Positions 45,821 through 55,454 of a stretch of DNA of 64,000 bases are shown piece after piece. The notes beneath the pieces were generated by a model. It was not told the origin of the DNA, ran no database searches, and saw only the letters and a program-made list of their open reading frames with translations. A program made the position numbers and the translations under genes. Where the stretch lies: the NCBI GenBank assembly GCA_008477525.1, contig SPDT01000006.1, positions 4,987,501-5,051,500 of the forward strand. The letters run 5' to 3'. Position 1 is the first letter of the stretch. Every line of letters begins with the position of its first letter. Origin of the DNA: Hypomyces perniciosus. Its lineage: Eukaryota; Ascomycota; Sordariomycetes; Hypocreales; Hypocreaceae.

Positions 45821-47564
45821 ATGACGCGCCGCCTCCTTTGTAACCTTGCGTTCGTCTTGGCCGGCGCTGGCCGTATTGTTCTCGCGCAAGGCACAACACC
45901 GCCTGGTCCCACGCATCCAGGAGTTCCCTCTAACTGCAACCGCTGGCACGTCGTCAAGAGCGGCGACTCCTGCGCGACTCTTGAGAGCCGGTATAGCATC
46001 ACTCACGAGAAGTTCCTCGCCTGGAACCCTGCTGTCTCCAAGGACTGCATCACAAATTTCTGGCCTGACTATGCCTACTGTGTTGGCGTAGGCGCAGCAG
46101 TGCCCACCACTACTTCCCGCTCAACGACGACGACATCGTCGACTGCGACACGTATCACTAGCCCACCAGGCCCGACTTTCACAGGTACACCAGATAATTG
46201 CAACTCATGGCACCTTGTGAAGACGGGCGAGGACTGCGGTACCGTCGCCACACTTCACAGCATCACCATCGCCCAGTTCCTACAATACAATCCTGCCATT
46301 TCGAAGGATTGTGTCAGTAACTTCTGGCCCGACTACGCCTACTGTGTTGGTCTCGGCCCCCCAGTCACAAAAACCACAAGTAGCGGTTCTATCACTACCC
46401 AGTCGTCGTCTTCGTCGTCATTATCCTCCTCCTCGTTTAACTCAACCTACTCGATCCGCCACCCCGTCACCAGTTGGACCATCACCACTCCCACAATTGA
46501 CAATAGCACCTGGCCGCCAACAAAGACACAGACAGGTCAACCTAGCTACTGTAACAACTGGCACCTTGTTGCTGAGCACCAGAACTGCCGTGACATCTGG
46601 GAGAGGTATAATACCTGGATGACTCTGGATGATTTGTAAGTTCTTTCTCTTCTGTTGATCCTAAGAGGAGAATAAGTGGGACTTGGCTAACGATGCCACA
46701 GTTTCGCATGGAACCCTGCCGTTGGCTCCGACTGCTCTGGACTGTATGTCAATTACTACGTCTGCGTCGGCATCCAGCCCCGGACCGCACTCACCATTGT
46801 GATTCCTACCGCCACAAACTTCACGCTGCCGCCCTACGTCTCGTGGACACCCGAACCTCTGCCACCAGTCGATGCCAGCTTCACACCCACACCCTCCCAC
46901 GGCCCGATGCCAACGAACTGTGTAAACTTCTACAAGGCGAGGCCGGTAGGTCAATCTATTGCGTGCCATGCTATTCAGTATATGCCAAGCTAACTCAGGG
47001 CCAACATAGGACGACAACTGCGACAGCATCCTCGGTGAGCATGGTGAAATAACTCGTGAGCAGTTCTTCAGCTGGAACCCCATCCTAAGTGGCAATTGTA
47101 ATGGTCTCTGGGCGGACAACTACTACTGTATCGGCGCCTACTCTGGTGGCAACCTTCCACAACCACCAACCGTTAAGACGAAGCCTTCGCCTGTGCCATC
47201 TGACTCGGCCCCGAACTGCGTGGCTTGGTATATGACTACTGATGGCGACACATGCGCCGATATTGCCACCATGTTTGGTGCCTTTACCGAAGGGAACTTC
47301 AAGACATGGAATCCTTCCGTCAAGGGTGACTGCTCGGGTATTCAGGTGAGTCCTAATCTGGATTCCGTGTCCTAGACCTCTGAGACGACCCCGGAGCTAA
47401 CCAAGGTTTCTACTACATAGATCGGCTACTGGTACTGCGTGGCCATCCCCGGCACACCCACAACGAGGACGACACCACTGGTCCCGTTAACAGTATCCCC
47501 AAATACGGATACTTCGAGCCGCCCGAAAGCAACTGGGTCTGTCACGTCGTCCTCAAAGCAATAA
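45821..47564 (+). CDS. Secreted protein with five LysM modules (LysM effector type)
   Basis: Predicted 512 residues from exons 45821..46635, 46702..46945, 47010..47345 and 47421..47564. A signal peptide ends near LAQG (residue 24). Five LysM modules are visible at about 39-90, 127-178, 244-296, 343-395 and 418-472. The first two are nearly identical in the core (KDCITNFWPDYAYCVG / KDCVSNFWPDYAYCVG); the third and fourth have lost the typical GDxC turn (AEHQNC, ARPDDNC). Linkers are Ser/Thr-rich and probably O-glycosylated. No catalytic domain. By family, such LysM proteins bind chitin or chitin fragments and protect hyphae or mask chitin from recognition; they often neighbour subgroup C chitinases. 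The ligand here is inferred. Confidence 0.92.
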
Positions 47565-48149
47565 TGGTCTGTCTATTGGAGGTAAATTAGCAGCCGGCTT
47601 CCACGATTAAAAGGAGATTGCGAACCCTCGGAGCGTTTGCACTTTATTTAGAACATACGATAGCGCGCTCTCACTAGGGTAATATGGTGAGAGTGTGAGA
47701 GTAATGAGCAAGTAACAACATGAAATCGGGGTCTGGCAGTGATAGATGATCCATAGTCGGCCAATCCAAAGCCTCAGAATACGACGAAAACTGTAAAAAA
47801 TACATGCAACATGAAACTCAGCCCCTGTCCCCTTGACTTTGTATGTACCTAGCGTATATCTTCGTACTCGAAGCGTTCCGCAGGGCTTGTGGCAACGTCT
47901 CGGGTAAACCAGCTGAATACACTCGCCCGTATCGGCACATTAGACCTGGGCCACATAACAGTCTGGGTCCGAGGGATCGTTGGTATAAAATGACCCTTGA
48001 GGATCTTTGCCCGCTTCAGCATGCCAGATTTACATCTCGCGAGAAGCTGACTTCCGGACCAAATGCGTTGGGTCAATTGTGCAGGCTGTAAGTGTTGAGT
48101 CGTGTGACCAGGCCACAAGTCTTGTTGGCATGTATTGGAATCCATAGCC
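47565..48149. other. Intergenic region between the LysM gene and a pseudogene
   Basis: 3' flank of the LysM gene. On the minus strand the frame of the adjacent pseudogene continues open to 47849 but stops resembling the phosphorylase domain, so its true end is unclear. Confidence 0.45.
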
Positions 48150-49144
48150 CGCTGCGTGATTTGAACGTCCCTCGCCGGAACGAAACAGAGGAGCTCCTTT
48201 GCATATGCGGCTGCTGTAGCAGAGGTATATCACTGCCACTGATCATTGTTGTGCGAATCAGCGTAATTGCAAATTCCCCTAATCACAAGGCAGGGAAAAC
48301 TGTTCATCACGCCGGCAGCTTCCATCTCTAAACACATGCAATCCCCTCCAGCATTTGCTACAATCTCGTCTCGAGTAACCGCATCTTTGACTAGAGTGTC
48401 TCCCGAAGCGATAATGCCATAATGGATCTCAGGGTCAGTTGTGTCCCGCCCAGGGCGCTCGACCATCTGTGATGAGTTACAGTTATCGCAAGTGAGTCCC
48501 CCAGCATGGTCGTAGGTGGACACAAATAGCCGGTCGTTCTAATGACCCTGATGGGCAACAGTCGGTCCTTTCTTCTTCGATTTCAGCATTTGAGGGTTGG
48601 CTGCCCACATCGCTTGGAGCAAATCAAGAACTTTGGATGGCGCTATCTCGTGCTCTGATTGTAGGTTCGACATCGCATTGAGTAGAACTTGGGGAGGCGC
48701 ATTGAGATAACCCTTAGGCTCCCATGTCTGTTTCATATTGGCTTTTCCTAGATCATACTGGATTACTCCTCCTGTTGTTCCGTCGGGCCGGCTGACGACA
48801 ACACCCCCTAGCCGGATATCACGACCTTGATCCGGGCGGGCGATACCAGCCCCAATCCCCACGAGCAAGCCAACTCCGATATGAGGGAAGGAATAAATTA
48901 GGTTCAAGGCGGTTATTGCAGCGGAAACTTTTACATATGTTCCGGCAGGGAGTGAGGCTATCACGATGTTGTGCTGTCCCATCCGACCCCAAGTATACGA
49001 ATTTGTGTCAGATTGATGCTGAGCAAAGCCTTTGGGTTTGTCATGGTGCTCATCCAGCAAAGCCATTGCGGCTGCACGCGCTATGGGGAGAGCAGCAATC
49101 CATCCAACAGTATAATGAATAGGGCTGTCCAGTATTATCGCCAT
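48150..49144 (-). pseudogene. Decayed nucleoside-phosphorylase-domain gene (NLR sensor type)
   Basis: In one continuous frame the minus strand encodes a PNP_UDP-type domain: YTVGWIAALPIARAAAMALL, VGLLVGIGAGIARPDQGRD, IRLGGVVVSRP, HYGIIASGDTLVKDA and CLEMEAAGVMNSFPCLVIRG. In fungi this domain commonly heads NACHT/ankyrin or TPR NLR-like proteins. Two in-frame stops break it: TAG at 48541-48539, just before NDRLFVSTYDHAGG, and TGA at 48232-48230, within the normally continuous QWQ.Y segment. Reading resumes in the same frame after each stop, with no intron signals to remove them. No NACHT or repeat domain is recognisable downstream. TGA could come from CGA and TAG from CAG by C-to-T change, as in RIP, but this is inference. 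Confidence 0.75.
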
Positions 49145-50943
49145 AATTGACAACTATAGAGAAGAAGCCATCTCTGTTGAAATGTATCGCCATCGTCTCT
49201 CACATAATATGCTCTCAGAAAGAGGGGTACCAGCCGCACAATCCATAAATGTTTGATATGGAGGTGTGGTGCTAGGTTTAATCGTATATGCAGCATGTCT
49301 TGTCAAGGGCTAGACGTCCAATGATGATCCCCGGGAGGGCTCGGAAGCCCACACCTGGAGTTCGATACTTGGCAGAGAGTTTCGGCATAGCTGGCTTTAC
49401 CAACGATGATGTGGATACATATATGTATGCTGATATCTGGCACACAATTGCATCTAGTGGAGCATTCAGATCCACCTTTTCATCGGCTCTCAATCAGTAT
49501 ATCTCAGCCGATCGAAGCGTGTTCTCACTTACCTGCCCCGGAATACAAAGGTAGATACCATTGATGCGAACTCATGTTTAATTTGTGCTCAAGATGTCTC
49601 AGATCCCTTGTGACTTTTTTTCTTGAGCAACGGTGCTATGTACAACACCGGTCAGGAACAGAAAAAGAAAGAATAGAAAAATGGAACATGCCTCCAAAAG
49701 CTGCCACAGATGAGGTAGAAAAAATAACTAGAATAATATAGGCTTAATAATTGTACTATTGAGTTAGTTAGACTTTTTTTTCTATTTTATACTTATTTTT
49801 CTATTTGCTTGAAGTGCTTTTTCCAGGGATCTGTAATCTACAAGTCCCTTTTTTGTTCCCCGGTTGAGTGTTGATTGCCTTTCTCGTGAATGCCGGTAAC
49901 GTTTCATTGCCGGGATTCTATTTATGGAACACTGTCAAATTTCCTTCGTACTCTTTACAATCTTGTAGACTTCAGGGTCCCATCTGTTTGCCCCGGGTCA
50001 TTGCATGACGCCAGCCGGGGCTATGCAGTAAGCAAGCGGTCCTACAATGGACATCCATTCGAGTGTAACTTTGACTTTGTTTCCGATGGAGTTGACAGAT
50101 GTGCTATCCCCGATTCGTGAGTGGAGGCTTCAGTAAGTAGATCCCAGAAATAGTAGAGATTGGCCGAGGTGTGACATCATCAGGGGTCGTGCGCCTGAGA
50201 CATGACGGGCGCGGCGAAGCTTGTTGCGTGAAGAGCCATGATACCGCAAATAACCGTGTCTATATCAGGCAGAAACATGAAGATGCTTGCCTGAATGCAC
50301 CGCAAAAATAACTCAGTGACAGATAATATGCAGGAATCCACCAGATCAAAGTACCGGTATCTACAGAAGATGCACCGTCCTTGCAGACACGAAGTCTTCG
50401 GCCCCACCCCCTTCTTGCAAACAAGGGCTAAACGGAGTCACGGCAGATCGCTATCGGAGAAATTAGCAACGGTAAAAGTGGCTAACAAAGCCTCTCCCTC
50501 GTATTGGCAGGGATAGACACATGGATATGACGTCGAGCCGCCATGGCAGCAGGGCCTAGTTGCCAACTCTCAGATCGACATGTCGTATCATGTCAGGGCC
50601 TTTTGTTTCCCGTGTTTGTTACATCAACTGTGGGCTGTCTTGAGCAGTAGTGCCGAACTTCACATTACGGGAAAGCTCGCCTCCTGTTGGCGGGAGATTC
50701 GGAGTGCAACCATCTTGCCGTCGGCCCCCAAGGGCAGAATTTAGAAGGTACATTATTACGTCGATTGTGAGGAGGGAGAGTACATATAAGAGGCTGGTTC
50801 TGCAGGGAGAGGCTGGGAACTTCGGCTCACACAACCATCATTCAACGAAACAACTCCAGTGCAATACTACCTATTAACTCGGCCACCAATTCTCATTCCA
50901 CTCTCGATCAAAGGCATCTGGGATCCATCAGTTGCATTCCACA
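49145..50943. other. Gene-poor region with unassigned fragments
   Basis: A plus-strand 88-codon frame (49288-49554; GIAGFTNDDVDTYMYADIWH) and a later 76-codon frame (49890-50120; HPFECNFDFVSDGVDRC) look protein-like in composition but match nothing I know. They could be remnants of a decayed gene next to the phosphorylase pseudogene. 49600-49810 is AT-rich. The 3' part is the promoter of the small secreted protein. Confidence 0.4.
50784..50790 (+). promoter_or_regulatory. TATA-like box of the small secreted protein gene
   Basis: ATATAAG about 154 bp upstream of the ATG at 50944, in a purine-rich context. Confidence 0.35.
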
Positions 50944-51397
50944 ATGAAGTTCGTCACCGTCATTGCCGCTGCCGTTTCTTCGGCTATTGCAGTCTCTGGA
51001 GGCCCAATTCAAAAGCGCGAAATCGGAGGCGTAAGTATCGCTTATAAACATCTCTTTATATGCTCTGCAATGACTAACCCTCTTCCAGGTCCTTCTTTGC
51101 ACAGGTCCCGACGCAACAGGTCACTGCGAGCACAACGTCTACGAGCTCAACAAATGCCACCAACTCACGAAACCCTTCTACGAGAACATCAACACCTTCG
51201 CACCCGATGGTGAAGATTTCGAGTGCTTCCCTCGCGTGGGCAACTGCAGCGATATCTGCAGGAGTCCCACAGGCTGCACGTTTGGAGCTGTCGACTTCAA
51301 TTACGAGCACAAGTTCAACTTGAGCGCCATTGGATGGGATACGCTTTTCGGTCATTTCGACTGCTTTTTGAAGAGGGAAAACGACAAAGCTTATTAA
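50944..51397 (+). CDS. Small cysteine-rich secreted protein
   Basis: Predicted 131 residues from exons 50944..51030 and 51089..51397 (58-bp intron with a GACTAAC branch point). MKFVTVIAAAVSSAIAVSGG is a signal peptide, followed by a Lys-Arg pair (QKRE) that could be a Kex2 processing site. The mature part starts near VLLCTGPDATGHC and has eight cysteines, enough for four disulfides, with Asn-glycosylation sites at NCS and NLS. I recall related small secreted proteins in Aspergillus and plant-associated fungi with the pattern LCTGxxxTGxC, none with a firm function. It is a candidate effector or surface protein; that role is inference. Confidence 0.8.
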
Positions 51398-51868
51398 TTT
51401 TAGGGGTGTTAATATTATCGTGGATATTCTCTTAGTTCTTCATTTTTGAAGGGCGCGGCTCGGAGATGCAAGGGGGATCCCATATGGAGATCGGCTCCTA
51501 TCTCAATATTTGCTATTAGACATTGATTACTTGAAGGGAGAGAAGAAACCATACATAAGGGTAAATGTACTGGGATTAGCATTCTTTTTTTTTATCATTG
51601 CATTTACGCATCATCGTTATGTACGTATTATCGGAGAGGAAAACGGAAATGGTTGAGGGGCAAATGACGGCATAGCGGGAGGATGGAGGGGTTGCTCTTG
51701 GCTTTGGTGGGGTAATTGAAGCATCAATAGCTGATCTCTCGGAATCATCATCATCTTATCATCTTCACCTTCACACACTCTCTGAAGCACAGCAGATCCG
51801 CTTTAGAGTTGTTAATAACTGGTTTTCTATACAATTGCCACGATACCAACGACGCGCCATCCTTCACC
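51398..51868. other. Intergenic region upstream of S-formylglutathione hydrolase
   Basis: 3' flank of the small secreted gene and promoter of the next gene. No other signal seen. Confidence 0.6.
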
Positions 51869-52845
51869 ATGGCGAGCATCACCACCAACGCCTCCATCGC
51901 CACTTTTGGCGGCCGCATCCTTAAGCTCTCCCACCAATCCTCTACTACTGGAACTCCCATGAACTTCAACCTCTTTCTCCCCTCCGGAATATCCTCCTCT
52001 TCTCCAGCTCCTCTGCTCGTCTATCTGTCCGGCCTGACCTGCACCCCCGACAACGTCACCGAAAAAGGCTTCCTCCACGCCCACGCCGCACCCCTCAAAC
52101 TCGCCCTGCTCTACCCAGACACATCCCCTCGGGGCACAAACCACCCCGGCGAGCACGAAAGATGGGACTTTGGCAGTGCAGCCTCCTTCTATATCGATGC
52201 CACGCGAGATCCCTGGTCAGAGAACTACAAGATGGAGACGTATCTCACGAAGGAGCTGCCAGAGGTGGTCTTTGGGAATTTCAAGGAACTGGATCCACAG
52301 AGGGTGTCGATTGCAGGACATTCTATGGGTGGACATGGTGCGCTAACGCTGTATTTGAAGAATCCCGGAAATTACAAGAGCGTGAGTGCCTGGGCACCGA
52401 TTTCGAACCCGACCCAATGTCCCTGGGGAGAGACGGCGTTTTCGGGGTACCTTGGTGATGATAGGGAGGAGTGGAAAAAGCATGATGCTACAGAACTAGT
52501 CAAGCACTGGAAGAACGGGCCATTGAATTGCTTAATTGATGTGGTAAGTTCGTGCTACCTCGGACATGAGCTTATGGGTACTAAACAAGCATGGGTAGGG
52601 AACGGCGGACAACTTCTACAAGCAGAGGCAGCTCCTCCCGGAGAACTTTGTGGAGGCCGTAAAGGCTACTGGTATTGAAGGCCTGAATCTCCGATACCAA
52701 GATGTGCGTTTCCACCTCTGGATTCTAGACGGAATATGAGAAGCTGACTTTCCTGTAATAGGGCTACGACCACTCCTACTTCTTCATCTCGACCTTTGGC
52801 GAGGACCATGTGAAGCACGCGGCCAAACATCTTGGTCTCTTGTAA
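51869..52845 (+). CDS. S-formylglutathione hydrolase
   Basis: Predicted 287 residues from exons 51869..52543, 52599..52703 and 52762..52845. Start chosen at ACCATGG. Esterase-D family alpha/beta hydrolase: YLSGLTCTPDN near 52-62, PDTSPRG, and the nucleophile motif GHSMGGHG with Ser152. Asp229 in GTADNFYKQ and His264 in GYDHSYFFI complete the triad. It hydrolyses S-formylglutathione to glutathione and formate (EC 3.1.2.12) in the cytosol, the second step of glutathione-dependent formaldehyde detoxification after formaldehyde dehydrogenase. That partner gene is not in this window. Length is standard for the family. Confidence 0.95.
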
Positions 52846-53018
52846 TTATCCAAATACTAACAGAATGAAAATTTACCGCATGAGCTTAGTCCCGAGAAAA
52901 TACTAATACTGAAGAGCAACACAGGAGGGTGAATAGAATAGATATCAAGGGAGAGTTCCCATGAGCAATTTATTAGACTCTGGCCATACTCGAGGTGCTA
53001 GATACGCCAACCTCCATT

Positions 53019-54116
53019 TTAAACAACTCGCAACGTTCCGTTGCTGTTCGTGATCCTCTCATCCAAGATAATTGAGCTCGTCACCCAATCTCCATCACGG
53101 CGGAGTTCAGCCTCCAGCCTCTGTCCGCCGTCAACAAGGCGCACATTCCGCGCCGAAGCGCCAAAGTTGCCTCCACCACTGCTGCGGTTACCGCCACCAC
53201 CAGGGATCTGGAGGACCTGGCCGGGGTAGATCAGATCAGGGTTGTTGATGCCATTATGCCTGGCGATCTCCTCGAACGAGCACCCGTGGGTCGAAGCGAT
53301 ACCGCGGAGCGTGTCGCCCTGCTGGACCGTGACGCTCTGAGAGCCGCCGCCGCTAGAGCCTCCGGAAGTCGCCCAGCGGAAGCTGCCGCGGTCGTTTTCG
53401 AGGATCTGGTTCAGGCTGAGGGTGCTGGACTGGTAGGACCCGTCGCCTCGCTTGCACGATGCGCGGAGGTTGTACTCGCCACTGGCATCAAGCTCAATGT
53501 CGCGGGAGGAAGCACTGAAGCCACCGGCATAGTGACCGCCGCGTGGCGCCGACTCGCGGTTGCGAGAGCGGCTACGAGAGCGGCTGCGGGAGCGGCTGTT
53601 GCGGCGCTGGGGAGGGCGGTTGCGCTGCTCCTCCTCTCGTCGTTTCTCGTCTTCTCTCCTCCTCTCCTCCTCCTCCTTCTTCCTCTCCTCCTCCTCCTTC
53701 TTCCTCTTCTCCTCTTCCTTTCGCTCGTCTCGGTCGTCCTTCCAGTCGGATGCCGCATCCTGCATCTTATGTCCGGCGAAGGCACCGGCAAGAGCGCCGA
53801 CGACGGCACTCGTCTTGCTGTGGCCGGTCGCCTTACCGCCGAGCTTGTGGCCGCCGAAGGCTCCGGCCGCACCGCCAGCCAATGCACCCATTATGCCTCG
53901 GTCGCCGTCGCCTTCGCCTTCGCCGCCGTCGTTACGCTGGGCGTCATACTGGCCTTGAGGGTTCTGCCCGTACGACTGGTTTTGGTTTTGGTACTGCTGC
54001 TGCTGTTGCTGCTGCTGGTACTGCTGATTTCCCTCGTTGTAGAAGGAATCGGCCTGCCCAGCACCACCTTGTTGGGAATATTGGTTGTCGTTGCGTTGGT
54101 AGTTGTAGCCGCTCAT
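53019..54116 (-). CDS. CVNH-LysM lectin-like protein with glycine-zipper leader
   Basis: Single exon, 365 residues. Order: Gln/Asn-rich N-terminus with eight Gln; a Gly-rich segment (GIMGALAGGAAGAFGGHKLG, then SAVVGALAGAFAGHKMQD; 74-120) resembling glycine-zipper membrane modules; a charged Glu/Lys/Arg coiled region (128-165); an Arg-Ser repeat (174-185). A cyanovirin-N fold is split in two (about 199-250 and 317-365), and a LysM module (261-305, VTVQQGDTLRGIASTHGCS) is inserted between the halves. This is the known type III CVNH-LysM arrangement of filamentous fungi, where the LysM can bind chitin/GlcNAc and the CVNH fold is lectin-like. No signal peptide is visible, so its location is uncertain, possibly intracellular or membrane-associated. 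Confidence 0.9.
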   Translation of the reverse strand: MSGYNYQRNDNQYSQQGGAGQADSFYNEGNQQYQQQQQQQQYQNQNQSYGQNPQGQYDAQRNDGGEGEGDGDRGIMGALAGGAAGAFGGHKLGGKATGHSKTSAVVGALAGAFAGHKMQDAASDWKDDRDERKEEEKRKKEEEERKKEEEERRREDEKRREEEQRNRPPQRRNSRSRSRSRSRSRNRESAPRGGHYAGGFSASSRDIELDASGEYNLRASCKRGDGSYQSSTLSLNQILENDRGSFRWATSGGSSGGGSQSVTVQQGDTLRGIASTHGCSFEEIARHNGINNPDLIYPGQVLQIPGGGGNRSSGGGNFGASARNVRLVDGGQRLEAELRRDGDWVTSSIILDERITNSNGTLRVV

Positions 54117-55454
54117 TGTGTTCGATATAGACGATCGAAATTGTCGGTGGATTGTGATGTCAGGAGATGTAGAGAGGGGAAAATGGAGAAGAAGCCGAGC
54201 ACAACACCCAACGTGTTATCAACAGAACCTTTTATAACCCAACCTGAAGCAGGCCATCATGAGCTCACGCCACCAACTCACCTCCACCTCCACCTCCACC
54301 TGCACCTCCACCTCCAACACGTTCGACAGTATTAGTCAGTGGCTTAGAGCGCTGCGCCATTCGTACCCGCAGCTTCCAAACCAATCAAGCTGATTGAAGG
54401 CTATTGGTCTGAGACGCAGAGGCCCCGTTAGTGCGACGTGGCAAGGGCCCTTCAAAAGCTGCCACGTATGTACAATCAGCTGGTAACTCGTTCAAGGTGT
54501 CCGTCCAGCTTGCCTGCTGCTGGTTGTCATCTTTCCCCTCTCTGTTGGGTTGGGCTCTTGATGCCCGGTTTAGCGCGGCCCGACCCTACGGAGTCGATGT
54601 CCTTGCTTAGTCATCAGACACTCCATACTCCTACTACCCGGTAAAGCTCGTAACCCCTTAAAATACCCCATCATTATGAATAATACCGAATGCTAATTTA
54701 TTGAATGAATCCCATTTTTACTATGAGTACTTCGTATGTACTGCTAGTGTAGTAGTATTTACTCGTATTGACTTAATTTTATGTTTATTATTAGCATCAG
54801 ATGGAGTTGTTAGCTAGACTAGCAACCTTGTCCAACAGCCAGGTAAATGGCCAATCACATGCAGATGCGCAGATGTCTCACAGCAAATATCAGCCACACT
54901 TCACTTCTGCTGGCGTGATAGGTTTGGCAAAGCTACATGTACTGGCAAAAGATAGACGGCTTATTGCGGGGTACAAAGATCCGGATTCTCGGTAACATGG
55001 CCACCTCCGACAATCAGTCAAGACCGAGATCAGAGAATTCTATAGGATCCTCATAGAACTTCCTGCCCAGCATCTCCTGCATACCCTGATGCTACCATAC
55101 TCGTAATCGTGATCATCCTCAGCACCTGTGACGCAGCCCAACAGTCTACTCGTATGTGAGGCAGTGGCCGGCCAGAGGGAAGCAAAATATGACATCGTGG
55201 TGGACATGGCGGGTTTAACCACGTGCTTGCGACGGAATTACATTCACTCAACAAGAGAGATGAAAACGAAACAAGGCTATCAAAACTTTTGAGATTACTA
55301 CCTAGTACGATTCCACCTAGACCCCCAGTAATCGGATCAAAGCATATTGTGATTCGTACCTGCTATTCCACTCTGACCAATATCTTGTCATAAAGATATT
55401 AGAATGGGAGACAGTTGCCGTACCATCTTGGACCGGCAAAGGGAACCCCTGTCA
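54117..55454. other. Intergenic region upstream of CVNH-LysM
   Basis: Contains the CVNH-LysM promoter, with a CCTCCA minisatellite at 54280-54316 and TACTTCGTA at 54728. The rest is AT-rich and shows no gene. Confidence 0.55.
54230..54236 (-). promoter_or_regulatory. TATA box of the CVNH-LysM gene
   Basis: TATAAAA on the minus strand, 114 bp upstream of the ATG at 54116; good sequence and spacing for a fungal TATA promoter. Confidence 0.5.

Noticed and set aside
48524..48560. An intron spanning the first stop of the phosphorylase gene
   Set aside because: No usable GT donor with branch point and acceptor around it; coding similarity continues immediately on both sides of the stop.
53256..54335. 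359-codon plus-strand frame with long Leu/Ala runs
   Set aside because: It is the antisense of the CVNH-LysM gene; its Leu runs mirror the Glu/Lys/Gln codons of the real protein.
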